Origin: Dipteris shenzhenensis
Taxonomy: Eukaryota; Polypodiophyta; Polypodiopsida; Gleicheniales
DNA length: 64,000 nucleotides
NCBI GenBank assembly: GCA_047967505.1
Contig: CM106541.1
Strand: one strand, 5' to 3'
Under the pieces are notes generated by a model. That model made no database searches. It was not told where the DNA came from and was given only the letters and a program-made list of their open reading frames with translations. The translations under genes and the position numbers were made by a program. Shown here one piece after another: positions 10,446 to 21,480 of this stretch (positions are counted from its first letter, which is position 1; every line of letters begins with the position of its first letter).

Positions 10446-11920
10446 TAATTCAAAAATCATGTCATGACATGCCCTCTTCCTTACAAAAGGAGATGGCCTC
10501 ATCTGTGTCTAATCAAATATCCTTCAAAATTTGTAGGGTCATCCTTCAATTTCTCTTCATCAAACCATTGTCCATCTTTAGCAAGGTATTTTTTAACTTT
10601 ACCAAGTATCATGGTCTTCTATTTCTTGTAATCTTGACCTCATGGAATAGTATGCATTCCAAAACAAGTAATTCTACCCCGTCTTGAAGTTCTAGTTCTT
10701 GTTCCTCAATAGGCCTTGCCTGTGGTGCACTCTTAAGTGGATTCAAAATGCTAACATGGAAATTGTTCCTCATCTTCTAGTTAGCAAGAAGTGTGAACTA
10801 GTACAATGTTGGATTTCCTCTAGATGTCTAACCTCTAAAACTTGGAAAGGTCACCTTAGTATTTCCTTGCACTACCTTAATTCTCCATTTGTTAATCTTC
10901 AAAAGAACCCAATTTCCTTTTGATAATATACATAATTATGTTTCTTGTTCACAACCTTCTTGTGAGCCTATTGTAGATGTGATTTAACTTGTGTGAGTAC
11001 CTCTTGTGAGTCTTTAACAAACTGACCAATAGTCAAAATCCTATCTCCTAAATGTGCAAGTAGTGTAGCCAGAACTTGGATATATGATCTTGAATGGTGC
11101 ATTGCAGGTATTGAATGGGTTAAGTTGTTATAAGAAAACTCTAATAGAGATAGAGATTGCTCTTATTGAGTAGGATAGTCATGGACATAGCTACATAATA
11201 AATGGATAATAGCTTGATTCGCTATCTAACTTTTTCCATTAGTCAGTGGGTAATATGTAGTAGAGAATGGCAACTTAGTTCCAAAGTTCTCAAATAGGAC
11301 TCGCTAGAAATGGATTTGGAACTTAGGATCATTATTCTATGTAATAGACTTAAGTAATCGATGAAACCAAAGAATTTCCCTAATGAATAAGTTTAAAGTG
11401 GTCTATGTAGTAGTGATGTTCTTCTTACATGGAATGAAATGTGCTTGCTTACTAAGTCTATCTATAACTGTGAGAATTTGCTCATTTTATCTCTTTGGTT
11501 TGGAAGATATGTAGTAGAGAATTGCAACTTAGTTCTTAAGTTCTCAAATAGAACTCACTAGAAATGGATTTGGAACTTAGGATCAATGTTTTATGTAATC
11601 AACTTAGGTAATCAATGAGACCAAAAGATTTTTCTAATGAATAACTTAGTGGTTTTTGTAGTAGTGATGCTCTTCTTACACATAATGAAATGTTCTTGCT
11701 TACTAAGTCTATTTACAATTGCTAGAATTTTTTCATTTTATCTTCTTAATCTTCAGGAATTCTGACACAAAATCCATAGTAATATGTTCCCATCTTTCAC
11801 AAGGTATAGGTGATGGCTTAAAAAATCCATGTGTTTTATGAGGATCACTCTTAACTTTTTGGCAAGTTAAGCATTGTTGAACTAAAGTAGTTACATCTTT
11901 TCTTCTTTTTCATAAAAAAT
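10446..11920 (-). pseudogene. Ty3/gypsy integrase, degenerate
   Basis: On the minus strand a zinc-binding segment at about 11840-11910 reads DVTTLVQQCLTCQKVKSDPH, the C-x2-C end of the integrase HHCC finger. It is followed by WEHITMDFVSEF, holding the first catalytic aspartate. Further on, NNDPKFQIHF and FENFGTKLPFSTTYYP correspond to the second catalytic block (usually D-R-D-P-K-F), so the aspartate there has become asparagine. The segment continues past the core to a chromodomain-like tail region (GQWFDEEKLKDDPT) near 10460-10560. A 254-bp direct duplication interrupts the core. Many stops make it nonfunctional. Confidence 0.75.
11253..11760 (+). repeat. 254-bp tandem duplication inside the gypsy integrase
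   Basis: A unit starting ATATGTAGTAGAGAAT at 11253 recurs at 11507 with about 10% differences. Both contain CACTAGAAATGG or CGCTAGAAATGG followed by ATTTGGAACTTAGGATCA. The copy duplicates the second catalytic block of the integrase. Confidence 0.85.
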
Positions 11921-12061
11921 ACTGCTATTATGTATGAACAAAACCCATGAGCTAGAGCAAAAACTCAAGGCGACAATACATCATGCGGTGCATGAGAAAA
12001 CACCCCACAAAAGGAGGTAGACAACAACCAAGGTTGAGTTTAAAATGCCATCTCAACCCTG

Positions 12062-14341
12062 TCATAGTCTCGTAGAAGAAAGGGGATCCCCTCCATTTTG
12101 TGAAAAAATAATCTCTCTAGTAGAGGCTACACATGAGGACCCTTGCATGGTCACCCAAATGGCCATCAGTGTATGGATAGTGTCTGCACAAATACTTGCC
12201 AAGATATAAGAAGGGTGGACTTGGGATCCATCCAAATCCTTTGTGCATGTGGCTCTCCAAATATTCCACGTTGTAATACTCACCAATACCTCCCAAGAAG
12301 AGGCCACAGATGCATGTGCAGCTCTGAAAGGTGAATCATCCATAGAGAATTGCTCAACTAAATGGTGACGAATCAATAAAGCCCAAGATGAGTCATGTCT
12401 CTCATAGAAGACCAAAGGCCCCAAAAGAGAGATCCAACCAACTAAGCCCCAAGTCATGAAGAAGGGTTGACGCGAATTAAGGTACTGAGAATCTTGGCTG
12501 TCCCCTTCCAAATTATATTGGGCCTATCTACAATTCCAAAGGCAAAATGCTAAAGTGACTCCACGCTAGAGTGGTGGCGAGAAGAAGTAGAGTTAGCTCC
12601 AAACCTGAAATAGGCATATCATCTGTTTCCATCCAATCCATTGGGATGGCTGTATCAATATTTTCTATTCTTTTTGCACTCTCTCTGAGATAGATTACCA
12701 ATTGGGCCTTATGCTCCTCTCAAAGGTTTTTTAAAGCTTTCTAGGACCCCACTATGGAGATAAGACTCCTCTCCTATTTGCACCACTGCATATAGTGTGA
12801 GGAACCAAGTGATCAGCCATGATCATCAAGTGTGTTGTCGTTCCACATGTTAGGCTTCCTATCCAGCTCTTCATGAGAGAAAGGGGGAACTATCAGGAGA
12901 GTACTCCTAAAGCTAGCCCAAGCCTTCAGTATAGTATCCATAAGAGGGGACGAGGGAGACTTGAGGTGAGTCGAAGTATAGTCCAAGCCTTTAGTATAGC
13001 AGCCATAAGAGGGAACGAGGGAGACCTAAGGCAAGATGAAGTGAAAATCCATCTATGATTGTAATTCCAATCTACTCCCGAAGTTGGTGTACAAGACTGC
13101 ATGTTGTGCATGAAGAAATCCTTCCACGGCTCTTGTCCTGGCATAAACAAATCCTCCATGTCTCTTGTCTTGGCATAAGTCCTCTCACCACCATCTTGCA
13201 GAGCAATGCCCTACAATGTAAATATGGATCTATGATGTTAAGGTGTGGGGAGGATCAATGTCTCCCAAGCCATCCTGGCTATGACATCTATTGTGCCATT
13301 AAGCCCACTCCATAGAAAATTCCTTACAAGTCTCTTGAGCCGAGTGATACACTCACTAGAATGGCACTAGCAAAAAAAAATAAACCAAGTAGTGGCCAAC
13401 AAAACTTGATTGATCACCACAACCCGGATGCAAGATCAAGCTTGGCTGAACTTCAAAGGAGGAGTTTTCTCCTTATACTCTCCAACATCGGCACAAACTG
13501 TTGTGATGGGTAGATACCCATGCCAATCTGGCACCCCAAATACCTGACAAGGACACCCCAAATACCCAATAGGGACATCCCTTTGAACCCAAGTGAAATA
13601 AATATCAATCCCCCAATCAGGGATGTCCTCAATCCAAAAGCTATTGGATTTATCCCATTGATTGATGTGTGCATCCGTAGTAGTGCAAAATGTATCCAAG
13701 TTTATCCTTAAAGAAGTAAGCATGTGTTGCGGCATCCAAAAGAACAATAGTATCATTTTTGAGTTCACTCTCCAAAAGTTCGTCATCCCGCCTTTGAGGA
13801 GAATTATAAGCCCAAAGATATCAGCTTGAGATGTAATATAGATGCTCATCACTTCAACCACAAATCAAAAGAGGAACGGTGGAGCTAGAGGGCATCCTTG
13901 GTGGAATCTAAAAATCTAAAATCTCTCTCCATTGACCCACTAATAAACACCTAGCTATGGGCCAATCTTTATAAGGAGGATACCCCTCAAACCCATGCAT
14001 GTAAAAATCAAAAGCGAAGAAGGGTGCGTTCCAAAAAAAACCAATCTACACTCTCACAATCTTTCTCAAAATATTCCAGAGTAGAATGTCCAACCTATGG
14101 CACAGCCCACTCACAAGCCTCCCAATATGAGAAAATATTATCAAATATTCTCCTGCCATGAATGAAGCCCATCTAAGAATCATGTATAAGATCTAGAAGC
14201 ATGGGCTACAAGCGTAGGCTAATTGCTTTTGCCACAATTTTATAGTAAGTGCCCAAAATAGTAATCGACCTCAGCTGAGACACTAAGTTCCATCTATCCC
14301 CTTTTGGAATAAGATGAATGAGACCATTTGTAAGTGATATC
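12062..14341 (-). pseudogene. LINE reverse transcriptase and C-terminal region, degenerate
   Basis: Read from 14341 downwards, the minus strand gives GLIHLIPKGDRWN, then an RT palm region. At 13.4-13.9 kb it gives WMPQHMLTSLRINLDTFC and the IRRK thumb, then QVLLATTWF, PGQEPWKDFFMHNMQSCTP near 13.1 kb and a C-terminal segment with WNIWRATCTKDL at 12.1-12.5 kb. This order and wording are those of plant L1-type LINE ORF2. Frames are broken throughout, and the YADD-type catalytic block is not legible. A tandem duplication of about 66 bp lies at about 12921-13050. The upstream endonuclease half lies at 16.6-17.6 kb, separated by an LTR element inserted at 14342. Confidence 0.7.
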
Positions 14342-14512
14342 TGTGGGGGTTAAAGGTCACTGTGCCTTTACTCCAGTTATGTACAATACTCAAACACATA
14401 TATAAATGAATGAAAAAGAAGATTAGGGTGGTTCTGCATCCACCAAAACTTGTGTGGCTCTCTGTTTCTCTCTCTCCTTCTTCCATTCTTGCTTCCGTTG
14501 AGAGCACTCTCA
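14342..14512 (+). mobile_element. 5' LTR (171 bp) of a copia-like element
   Basis: The segment starts TGTGGGGGTTAAAGG and ends GAGCACTCTCA, and is followed two bases later by a tRNA-Met primer site. It resembles the LTR at 60392-60573, which shares the start, CTGTGCCTTT/CTGTGCCTTA, GTACAATACTCAAACAC and AACTTGTGTGGCTCTCT. It sits within the LINE RT gene. No matching 3' LTR was found to the right, so the element is truncated or its far end has decayed. Confidence 0.75.
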
Positions 14513-14514
14513 AC

Positions 14515-14526
14515 TGGTATCAGAGC
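14515..14526 (+). promoter_or_regulatory. Primer binding site, initiator-Met tRNA type
   Basis: TGGTATCAGAGC is complementary to the 3' end of plant initiator methionine tRNA, the standard minus-strand DNA primer of plant copia elements. It follows the LTR end by two bases. Confidence 0.85.
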
Positions 14527-16230
14527 CCGGGTGATCTAGCTGAGTGTGCGTGAATGCTTGCAAGCTCAACAGCTCTGTGGGAGGAAGGAGAAGCTCTGTG
14601 GGAAGCTTTGTGGGTGACTTTACTTGCATCCGAGTGTGTAGAGACCTTGGAGGAACCTTTGGAAAAGTCACTTTTGAGTGTTTCTTGAGAGTTGAGAGAG
14701 TTAGATCTTCATGAGTTGTACCATCTTATTCTCTTTGATAGATAGATAGAAAGAATTCTCTTCTTCTTGCTTGAGATATTTCATTGTCCGAGAGAGATCT
14801 TTTGCTATGAATTCTTCTTTGCAAGATAGTGTCATTGAAAAAGCTTAGTATTCATTCGAGAAAGTCTTAGACTTTGTGAGTCTATCCTATGACCTAAGCT
14901 AGTACAAATCGACTCTAAAGGTGGCTTCTATAAGGATTCACAACAACTAGAAAGCCTCCTAGCCACCAACTACAACTAAGTTACACAAGCGGCAACTCTC
15001 CACCGAGCTTCTTTAGCCTTTTCAAGCACATCTAAAGCTACAAATAGCTGGTCAAGATACACCGAGCTATCGCCAATAGCATCTAACAAAGCAGCAGCCT
15101 ATGCGACTTGCAAACAAGGCATCAAGCACTTAGCCCTAGCATGCCATCAGCTCACCTTCCACGAAGCTCCAACACACTAGCCTACACAACACTAGTCACC
15201 TCCGACTTCAAATGCCATCAATAAGCTCACCTCTAACTCTCCATAGCCAACTCGGCTATGAAGGCCTCACTACACCACACACAAGGGCTTCAAACATAGC
15301 AAAGACGCTACTAAGGCAACTCTCCATCTACAAGGGATACAAACACAGCAAAGGCACTACTAAGGCAGCTCCAAGGCAAAGGCAAGAGCGACTCTACACC
15401 ATCGATTAGAAGCATCGACTGGCTGCAAGCAAGCATCACCTTGCCAACTGCACCATCGACCAGTATTGAGGAGAAGCTTTAGCCATAGCTAAGCTCTAGG
15501 CTCAATGCCGTAGTGAGGAGCACCAACGAACAATGCCAATGAGCAATGACCTCCAAGCATCGCCTAGCCAATCAACTAGCTACACCTACAAGCTCTGACT
15601 CATCCAAAGTGCTGCAGCAGCCTACATACAGTGCAATAGTGGCTTGGTAGATGATAAATGACAATCCACAACGGAATGATCCATAGGACGCTGTAGTAGT
15701 GAGTGACGGTAGTATTTTTGTCATTGGAATCTCCAAAAGATTTCGGTAGTATCGAGAAGATTTTGGTGAGGTCTCCCTGTGACACATGGCACTCCAACAA
15801 CCTTATCATCAGCCCTATCTTCACCAGGGTCAAGGCTTGGTCAGTCTAGTGACTTATGGCATACTGTCTAGCATGTGGCTTATTAGCCACATCAATAGAG
15901 TAGGCCCATTGACTACCACGTCACCCTTATCTTCCACATGATAGACGCCTACCACATCATCCTCCAATTGACACATCATCCCATCCACATCATTATCACA
16001 TCAGCATTCCCAAGCCATTTTCCACATCACCATCCACATCATCTAGACACATGCCATGTCACTTGCCACATCATTGTGCCACATCACCTACCACATTAGT
16101 AGATATAGTCAATAGGCCACCTTAGCATCCCAGTCATACTACCACATCATTTCCCACATGGCACACAACCTCCTGCCATAGCTTGCTCATAGATATTGGG
16201 GCAGAATGGGGGTTGGAGAGGTTGTTGTCC
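14527..16230 (+). other. Untranslated leader / internal region of the LTR element at 14342
   Basis: No gag or pol is readable. The region is a C/A-rich leader with a tandem duplication of about 58 bp near 15281-15390 and, at 15880-16160, a dense run of CCACATCA-like words. The right edge of the element is uncertain, between about 16.2 and 16.6 kb, because LINE endonuclease sequence reappears there. Confidence 0.45.
15880..16160 (+). repeat. Degenerate CCACATCA-word cluster
   Basis: About 15 copies of CCACATCA or one-base variants lie within 280 bases. Similar words occur in the leaders of other LTR elements here (about 19.7 kb, about 57.8-57.9 kb, and in reverse complement at about 52.7-53.0 kb). 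Confidence 0.6.
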
Positions 16231-16602
16231 TAGGCTAGGTGCTAGCTACCATGGATGTGGCAAGGGATTGGGCTCATGCGACTCCTAAGTCATATCAATG
16301 ATCTCCTACCCTACTCCAATTGGCCTTTTAGCATGTGCTCATGGTGGAGCCATTCCACATTCTCTGCTACTTTCTTTTGAGCTTCTCCTGTGCAGAGCCT
16401 TTCCAATTCCTCTTATTGCTAGAGAAGATCCTGGCGCTACTTCTGTGTCACTTCTTCTTCCTTAAGCCATTAGGCCTTTGCCTCTTCTTATAGAATTTTT
16501 GCTTCCTCTTTGTCTTTTTGCCTCTTAGCAACTCCTTCATCTTGGGGCTGTTGTCTTTGCTCCTCCATCTTGCATTTGGGTGAGGGATTTGTGGGCATAG
16601 AT
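16231..16602 (-). other. Possible coiled-coil-like reading, unidentified
   Basis: A broken minus-strand frame is rich in E, K, Q and R, with strings such as RQKDKEEAK and QKKVAENVEWLHHEH. It resembles the charged linker found in some plant retroelement gag proteins. Stops interrupt it and I cannot assign it to the LTR element or to the LINE. Confidence 0.25.
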
Positions 16603-17560
16603 CTAGTGGAAGGGGGTTGTGAGTATATTGAATTCCCTTGCCGCATCACCATACCCTTCTGGAATAAGGTCGTGGGACCCCGTGGGACAGGTGATGGATG
16701 ATGGGCATGAGAAACATGGTCTTGCTGATTTTTTCTCCATGCATATAGATTCCTCCCTCGAGAAAATGGAGTCGGGAATCCTGCATGACCGGGGGGGAAG
16801 GGTCTGGGCTGCCGAATCTAATGAAAGGAGCACCGGTGCATGGTCGGAAAGTGTCGTCCCTGGAACTATACCCGCCTGATCTCTTAATTTGTCTCTTTTT
16901 GATTTGTGAAGGTGGGCCAGGAAGTTGGGTAGCACCATGCTATGATGCTCTGCTAGCTGAATTTTTGCTAGCAAAGTGATAACTCAAGTCAGTGTTGTGT
17001 TCTGAATGAGGTTGATAGGGACACTACCCCTATGCACTTTGGTGTTTTATTTCACAACTGTGGCCAGCCTTTTCTCCATGGTATGTAGCTTTACAAATGG
17101 TTGGGAGATAGTGGGGAGATAAAGGCACATTAAACTATGTCTATCGTGAAGCGCTAGTAGCGGTATTGCCCATTTGCATGCATCTAACTGGTCATGCTAG
17201 TGGCCTGATCGTATTTGTCTATGAATTCCACTGCTTGGCAGAGGTTGAGATGACATGGGAATCTACTATGGCCATTGTGTATAGTCCAATTTCTTGCAGG
17301 AACATTGCTAACTTAAGGTCCTAGAGATCTTGATAGAAAGGGGAGTTGTGGTAATACAACCTATAGTCTTTCTCATTACACTTGTATTGAAAATGAATGA
17401 CAACCCCCTGGAGCTTTCCATCCAATCTTGTTCGAGGGGGGAGAATCGTGTAACCTGGACTGCATGCTCTGAGAAGCTCTATGTGCATCTTGGGTGCCAA
17501 GGATGCAATGTTTGTGGAGAGTATGGGTGCTAGATTGTCAAGAAGACAACTCTGGCTCAT
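16603..17560 (-). pseudogene. LINE endonuclease region, degenerate
   Basis: The minus strand reads LAKIQLAEHHSMVLPNFLAH, then KSKRDKL, PGTTL and SDHAPVLLSLDS. The S-D-H block is the conserved C-terminal signature of the APE-type endonuclease of LINEs, which nicks target DNA to prime reverse transcription. Between PGTTL and SDHAPV the usual 100 or so residues, including the G-D-F-N block, are missing, so there is an internal deletion. The preceding part (17.0-17.6 kb) is legible only in scraps such as LAMFLQEIGL. It is probably the same LINE copy as 12.1-14.3 kb. Confidence 0.6.
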
Positions 17561-18145
17561 GGGTGGCCTATTGTACAGAGGTTTCTTGTTCCATCTAGTT
17601 GGGGAGTGGAAGGGAGATGGTGTGTGAAGAAGAACGATTAGTAGAGTGGGGAAAAGTTGAGGAGGCTTTGTCTATCAATTCCTCAATAGATAAGAGGTTG
17701 TGTGCACTAATAGAGTGCAAGGAGGTGTTGGACATGTAGAGGGAATGGTAATAGGAATTATTTGGGAGCATTTGGAGCATGGATGTTTTTATTAAAGGTA
17801 TATTTATATATTAATATAAAATACTGGTGAAAGCTTATCGCGCTATTTTTTTAGGTTTCACAATATTGATAGCATATAGTACCATTTTGTATATTTTCTT
17901 TTGAATTTTGAAGTAAATCATGTAAATCTTGGCAAAACTTCAAAAATTTTAACATAAAAGTTTCAAATCTTGGCGAATGTTTCAAACATTTATTTTAATT
18001 AGGGCATACAAACTTTCGACGCCTATATAAAAGTTTCGCTTCTTAACCAAGCTAGCATGTGAAAAAATCATCCCTGATTTGGAGGTTGTGAGAATTTGTT
18101 GTTAAAATTTTTGGCAGAGTTATAGTACAATGCCAAGTGAGATCT
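17561..18145. other. No gene recognised
   Basis: AT-rich sequence with short frames only. It may be decayed LINE 5' sequence. Confidence 0.35.
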
Positions 18146-18154
18146 TGCAGAATG
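18146..18154 (+). repeat. 9-bp target site duplication, left
   Basis: TGCAGAATG is identical to 19514-19522 and directly abuts the inverted-repeat element. Confidence 0.85.
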
Positions 18155-18764
18155 GGTGTGATTTTTTGGTGAGCTCTTTGTCATGAGCTTTTTTTCAATT
18201 TTCATGAATATTGTGAGCTTTTCATTCACCTAAGAGAGAGAGAGGGGGAGGGGGGGTTTCATGGAGTGGGGTGGGTGGAAAGTTTGGGTTATGGTTGCAG
18301 TTAAGAGGAGAGAGGGGGGAGAGGGGAGATAAAGGAAAAGGGGAGGGATGGTCGCATGGAGAAGGGAGGGGAGGGGAGTTGGAACATATATTCATTATCA
18401 TAGTTAGAGGGGGAACTTATAAGGTATGCAAAGAGGAGTGCAAGGAGGAGAAAGAGGATGAGGAATGTGAAACTTATGTTCATCTCCTAAATGTAAAGGG
18501 GAAGGGAGAGAGAGGATGAGGAGTGTGAAACTTATGTTCATCTCCTAAATGTAAAGGGGAAGGGAGAGCATAAGGGAAATTTGTTCATTTTCAAAGTGTA
18601 TAATTTGATAGATTTGACCTCATATTTCGATTCCTTCGTCGAATTCCGGTCATTTTGAGTACCAACATGACCATATTCCGATAAAAATTGGAAAAATGGT
18701 GTTTTTGTCATTTTGGCCTGTTTTGGGCCTGATTTGAGTCTGCGCTAGTTGTTAAGGTCTTCTT
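18155..18764 (+). repeat. Left terminal inverted repeat of the MULE-like element
   Basis: The inner 180 bases pair almost perfectly with the right arm (for example TCTGCGCTAGTTGTTAAGG and CATGACCATATTCCGATAA). The outer part contains GAGCTTTTT units also found in the right arm. The left arm is about 240 bases longer because of a purine-rich block (18235-18400) and a tandem duplication of about 60 bp at 18461-18581. Confidence 0.8.
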
Positions 18765-18877
18765 ACTACACTCGTCGTTGCTCATGAGATAAATCTCTCC
18801 ACGTCGCTGGTAATTATCACGGGCGATGGCTCTTTTTCATTCCTCCCGTCCAACTCTCAGGGACCTGATGCATAATA

Positions 18878-19133
18878 TTATCTATTAGCCGTGCGACGGT
18901 CTTTATTCAGTGGACAATCCTTCCACTGATGTCGCTGAAGGCAGCCGAAGCACAATCCTTCTTTCCTAGCTTTCTCTTTTTGTTCAGGGGTCAACGAGGA
19001 CTTTGACCAAGCCCGGGCTGCCATTGGAGTTATTTTCCTTTTCACCCCAACGGTGGTACTTGTTTTTACTGGTCCCTTAACCGGCTTCACTTGAAGTTGC
19101 TGGTTCATAATCTGCTGCAAAGCATCCTCTAAT
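18878..19133 (-). pseudogene. Ty3/gypsy gag zinc-knuckle fragment captured in the MULE-like element
   Basis: The minus strand encodes LTPEQKEKARKEGLCFGCLQ and then RHQWKDCPL. This is a retrotransposon gag nucleocapsid region with a C-x2-C-x3-H-x4-C knuckle, one residue shorter than the usual C-x2-C-x4-H-x4-C. The upstream part (QQIMNQQLQVKPVKGPVKTS) is linker. The frame runs about 80 codons to a stop. It lies wholly between the two inverted repeats and is richer in CpG than its surroundings, which fits capture from a separate source. It has no neighbouring pol. Confidence 0.7.
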
Positions 19134-19145
19134 ATCGAAATATCA

Positions 19146-19513
19146 AAGAAGACCTTAACAACTAGCGCAGACTCAAAACAGGCCCAAAACAGGCCAAAAT
19201 GACAAAAACACTATTTTTCCAATTTTTATCGGAATATGGTCATGTTGGTACTCAAAATGACCGGAATTCGACGAGGAATCCAAATATGAGGTCAAAAGTT
19301 TCAAATTATACACTTTTAAAATGAACATATCTCCCATAGTTCCTTCCTTCTACTTTGAATATGGACATATCTTCCATTATCCTCTCCCCCTCTTTCTAAC
19401 CTCCCCAGCTTTCTTATAACAAGAACATGTATGGATTTCTAAAAAAAGCTCGCAAAAACAAAGGAAATGGTAAAAAAGCTCACATTAAAAAGCTCGCCAA
19501 AAGATTTTTCCCC
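19146..19513 (-). repeat. Right terminal inverted repeat of the MULE-like element
   Basis: The reverse complement of this arm matches 18155-18764 as described for the left arm. It ends GATTTTTCCCC directly before the 9-bp duplication. Confidence 0.8.
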
Positions 19514-19522
19514 TGCAGAATG
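19514..19522 (+). repeat. 9-bp target site duplication, right
   Basis: TGCAGAATG, identical to 18146-18154. Confidence 0.85.
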
Positions 19523-20455
19523 AGGCTCATTGTTTAACCTAGTAAAGCAGTGGGCCAACTTTCACATTAGTGAAGTGAGTGGCCTTAGCAGTGGATTAAA
19601 ACAATGACTTCTCTTAATAATAGCCTCTTCCTAGGCAATTTATGTGAACAAAATTGGCACCTCATTAGTGCCCCAGAGGCACACCCTTTAACAGGCACTA
19701 TTTTTGCATGTGACTCCTCTTGCCACATCATCATTTTCACCCTTTTTGCCTTTCACCTGATCAAGGCATATCTTTTGAATTTGAGGGTGCTCCAAAAAGG
19801 AAAAACACTCAATTGTTGATGCTCTACATGCTCGTCACATCACATGTATAGCTCGATGCAAGTATCATACACATTTTAGCCTCGACATCAAATCCACTTC
19901 TTGCACCCACACAAGCCTCTACATCGACGCATCTAACCCCAAAAACGAACAAAGAAAAGGAATTATTTGCTGCTTTTCATTGATCGACAGTTGGTCTAAA
20001 TCTAGATCAGAGTAGGTTAGATCATCCTAAGAGGAGAGAACTCCAAAGCATCCAATCGGAGCTATGGCAAAAAATTCCCAAAAATTCCTACTCACGGTCA
20101 GTCCCTTCGCTCACATGCGGTTTCACATCATTACATTTCTTGAAACTCAACCACCATTAGTTCAGTGTGCAGACTTTAGAGTTTTTTAGAGGCATTGGCC
20201 GATTGATTAGCGGGAAGATTGCACATGATTTGATTTTACACTCACATGCCACCATTGTAAAGCCCTCATTGGCTATTTTTTTGCAATTGTGCACTTATTC
20301 AAGCCTTGTAAAGCCTCTTGGATATTCTTGGAATCATTTGCACAAGGCTTGTAATAGATTGGATTATATATTTCATTGCATCTTCACTAACAATTCAGAT
20401 TGTAGTTGATTCAGACAGTGATTTTCATAGGCAAGTTGAGAACATTTCTTGCACC

Positions 20456-21480
20456 ATTTCTACGACTAGCAACCTCAATTTGGAGGTATCTGCTATGTTA
20501 GACAACTCAAATTATGGCACATGGAAATATTGAATGGAGATCATTCTTGTACTTCAAGACAAATGAGAGTATGCCAATGGGTCTACACCTAGACCATCAA
20601 ATGATCCAACATCCACTCCCACCGTTGCCATAGCACAAGCATTGGGATCTACACCCACACCAATAGTGTCTGCACTAGCACAAGTAGCGAAATCTACACC
20701 TAGACCATTGGATGGTCCAGCATCCACTCCCACCATTGCCATAGCACAAGCAGCGGGATCTACACCTACAACACCAATAGTGTTCGCACATGTAGGAGAT
20801 CCTACCATTGCCGAGCACAGGTAGAATGGGATAAGAAAGACAAATATACATATCATTTGATTAAGCAGAATGTGCAAGATGTCATGCTTGGACAGCTCAA
20901 CAAAGTGAAGACATTAAAAGAAGCATGGGATATGTTCTCAGCTCTTTATGAGTCTAAGAACACATCCAAGATTCTCACATTGAGAAACCAGATTAACTAG
21001 AATTTCCACAATTGCAATGAAACTGGTCATGCTTATGTACTCAGGATCAAGGATTACAAAACAATCAACTCGCAGCAGGCAAGAAAGACCATGAATCCCA
21101 CAGAAATGGTTCAACTCATCCTGAATAGAATAGGATAGGGATACAAAAATTTAGTCCGGAGTATTGCCATTCAATAACAAATTCCAACACTGGAAGAATT
21201 ACTGTCAGTGTTACTTGGTGAAGAACTCAGGACTCAAGCCATTGATGCATGCAAAGGTCATTCCAATGATCAACAAGCATTCATAGCTTTAGATAGAAGT
21301 AAAGAAAGAGGCAAAGTGGTAGAGGTAGAGCATTTCAGTGAAGTGGTCATCATCATCAACAAAGTCATCATCAAAGTCAGCATCAGCATTAGCATCATTC
21401 TTAGCAGCATCAACATCAGTCACTAAGAGGAAATCATTCCAATAGAGGAAGATTTGAAGGATGAAGGAATGCATCCACAA
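20456..21480 (+). pseudogene. Copia gag, start codon lost
   Basis: The frame begins STTSNLNLEVSAMLDNSNYG, matching STTSNLNLEASAKLDNSNYG in the sister copy at 51.9-52.0 kb. There the start is ATG at 52009; here the equivalent codon is ATT (20456-20458). The UBN2-type gag region continues to about 21.3 kb with numerous frameshifts and stops. Gag normally forms the virus-like particle that packages element RNA in the cytoplasm. A 37-residue in-frame tandem repeat is present near the front. No intact protein is possible. Confidence 0.7.
20582..20803 (+). repeat. 111-bp tandem repeat in gag (37 codons, in frame)
   Basis: Two units start TCTACACC at 20582 and 20693. Both encode a TPRP...STPT.AIAQA.GSTPT pattern. 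The sister copy near 51.8 kb has a single, divergent unit. Confidence 0.8.

Larger units (their letters stand above)
18155..19513. mobile_element. MULE-like DNA transposon carrying a captured gypsy gag fragment
   Basis: Long inverted termini (left to 18764, right from 19146) enclose about 380 bp. Perfect 9-bp direct repeats TGCAGAATG flank the element, and 9-bp duplications are the hallmark of Mutator-like elements. The ends read GGTGTGATTTTTTGG on the left and, in reverse complement, GGGGAAAAATCTTTTGG on the right, the G-plus-A/T style of many MULE termini. The interior has no transposase. Instead it holds a gypsy gag zinc-knuckle fragment, so it is a non-autonomous, Pack-MULE-like element. 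Confidence 0.8.
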
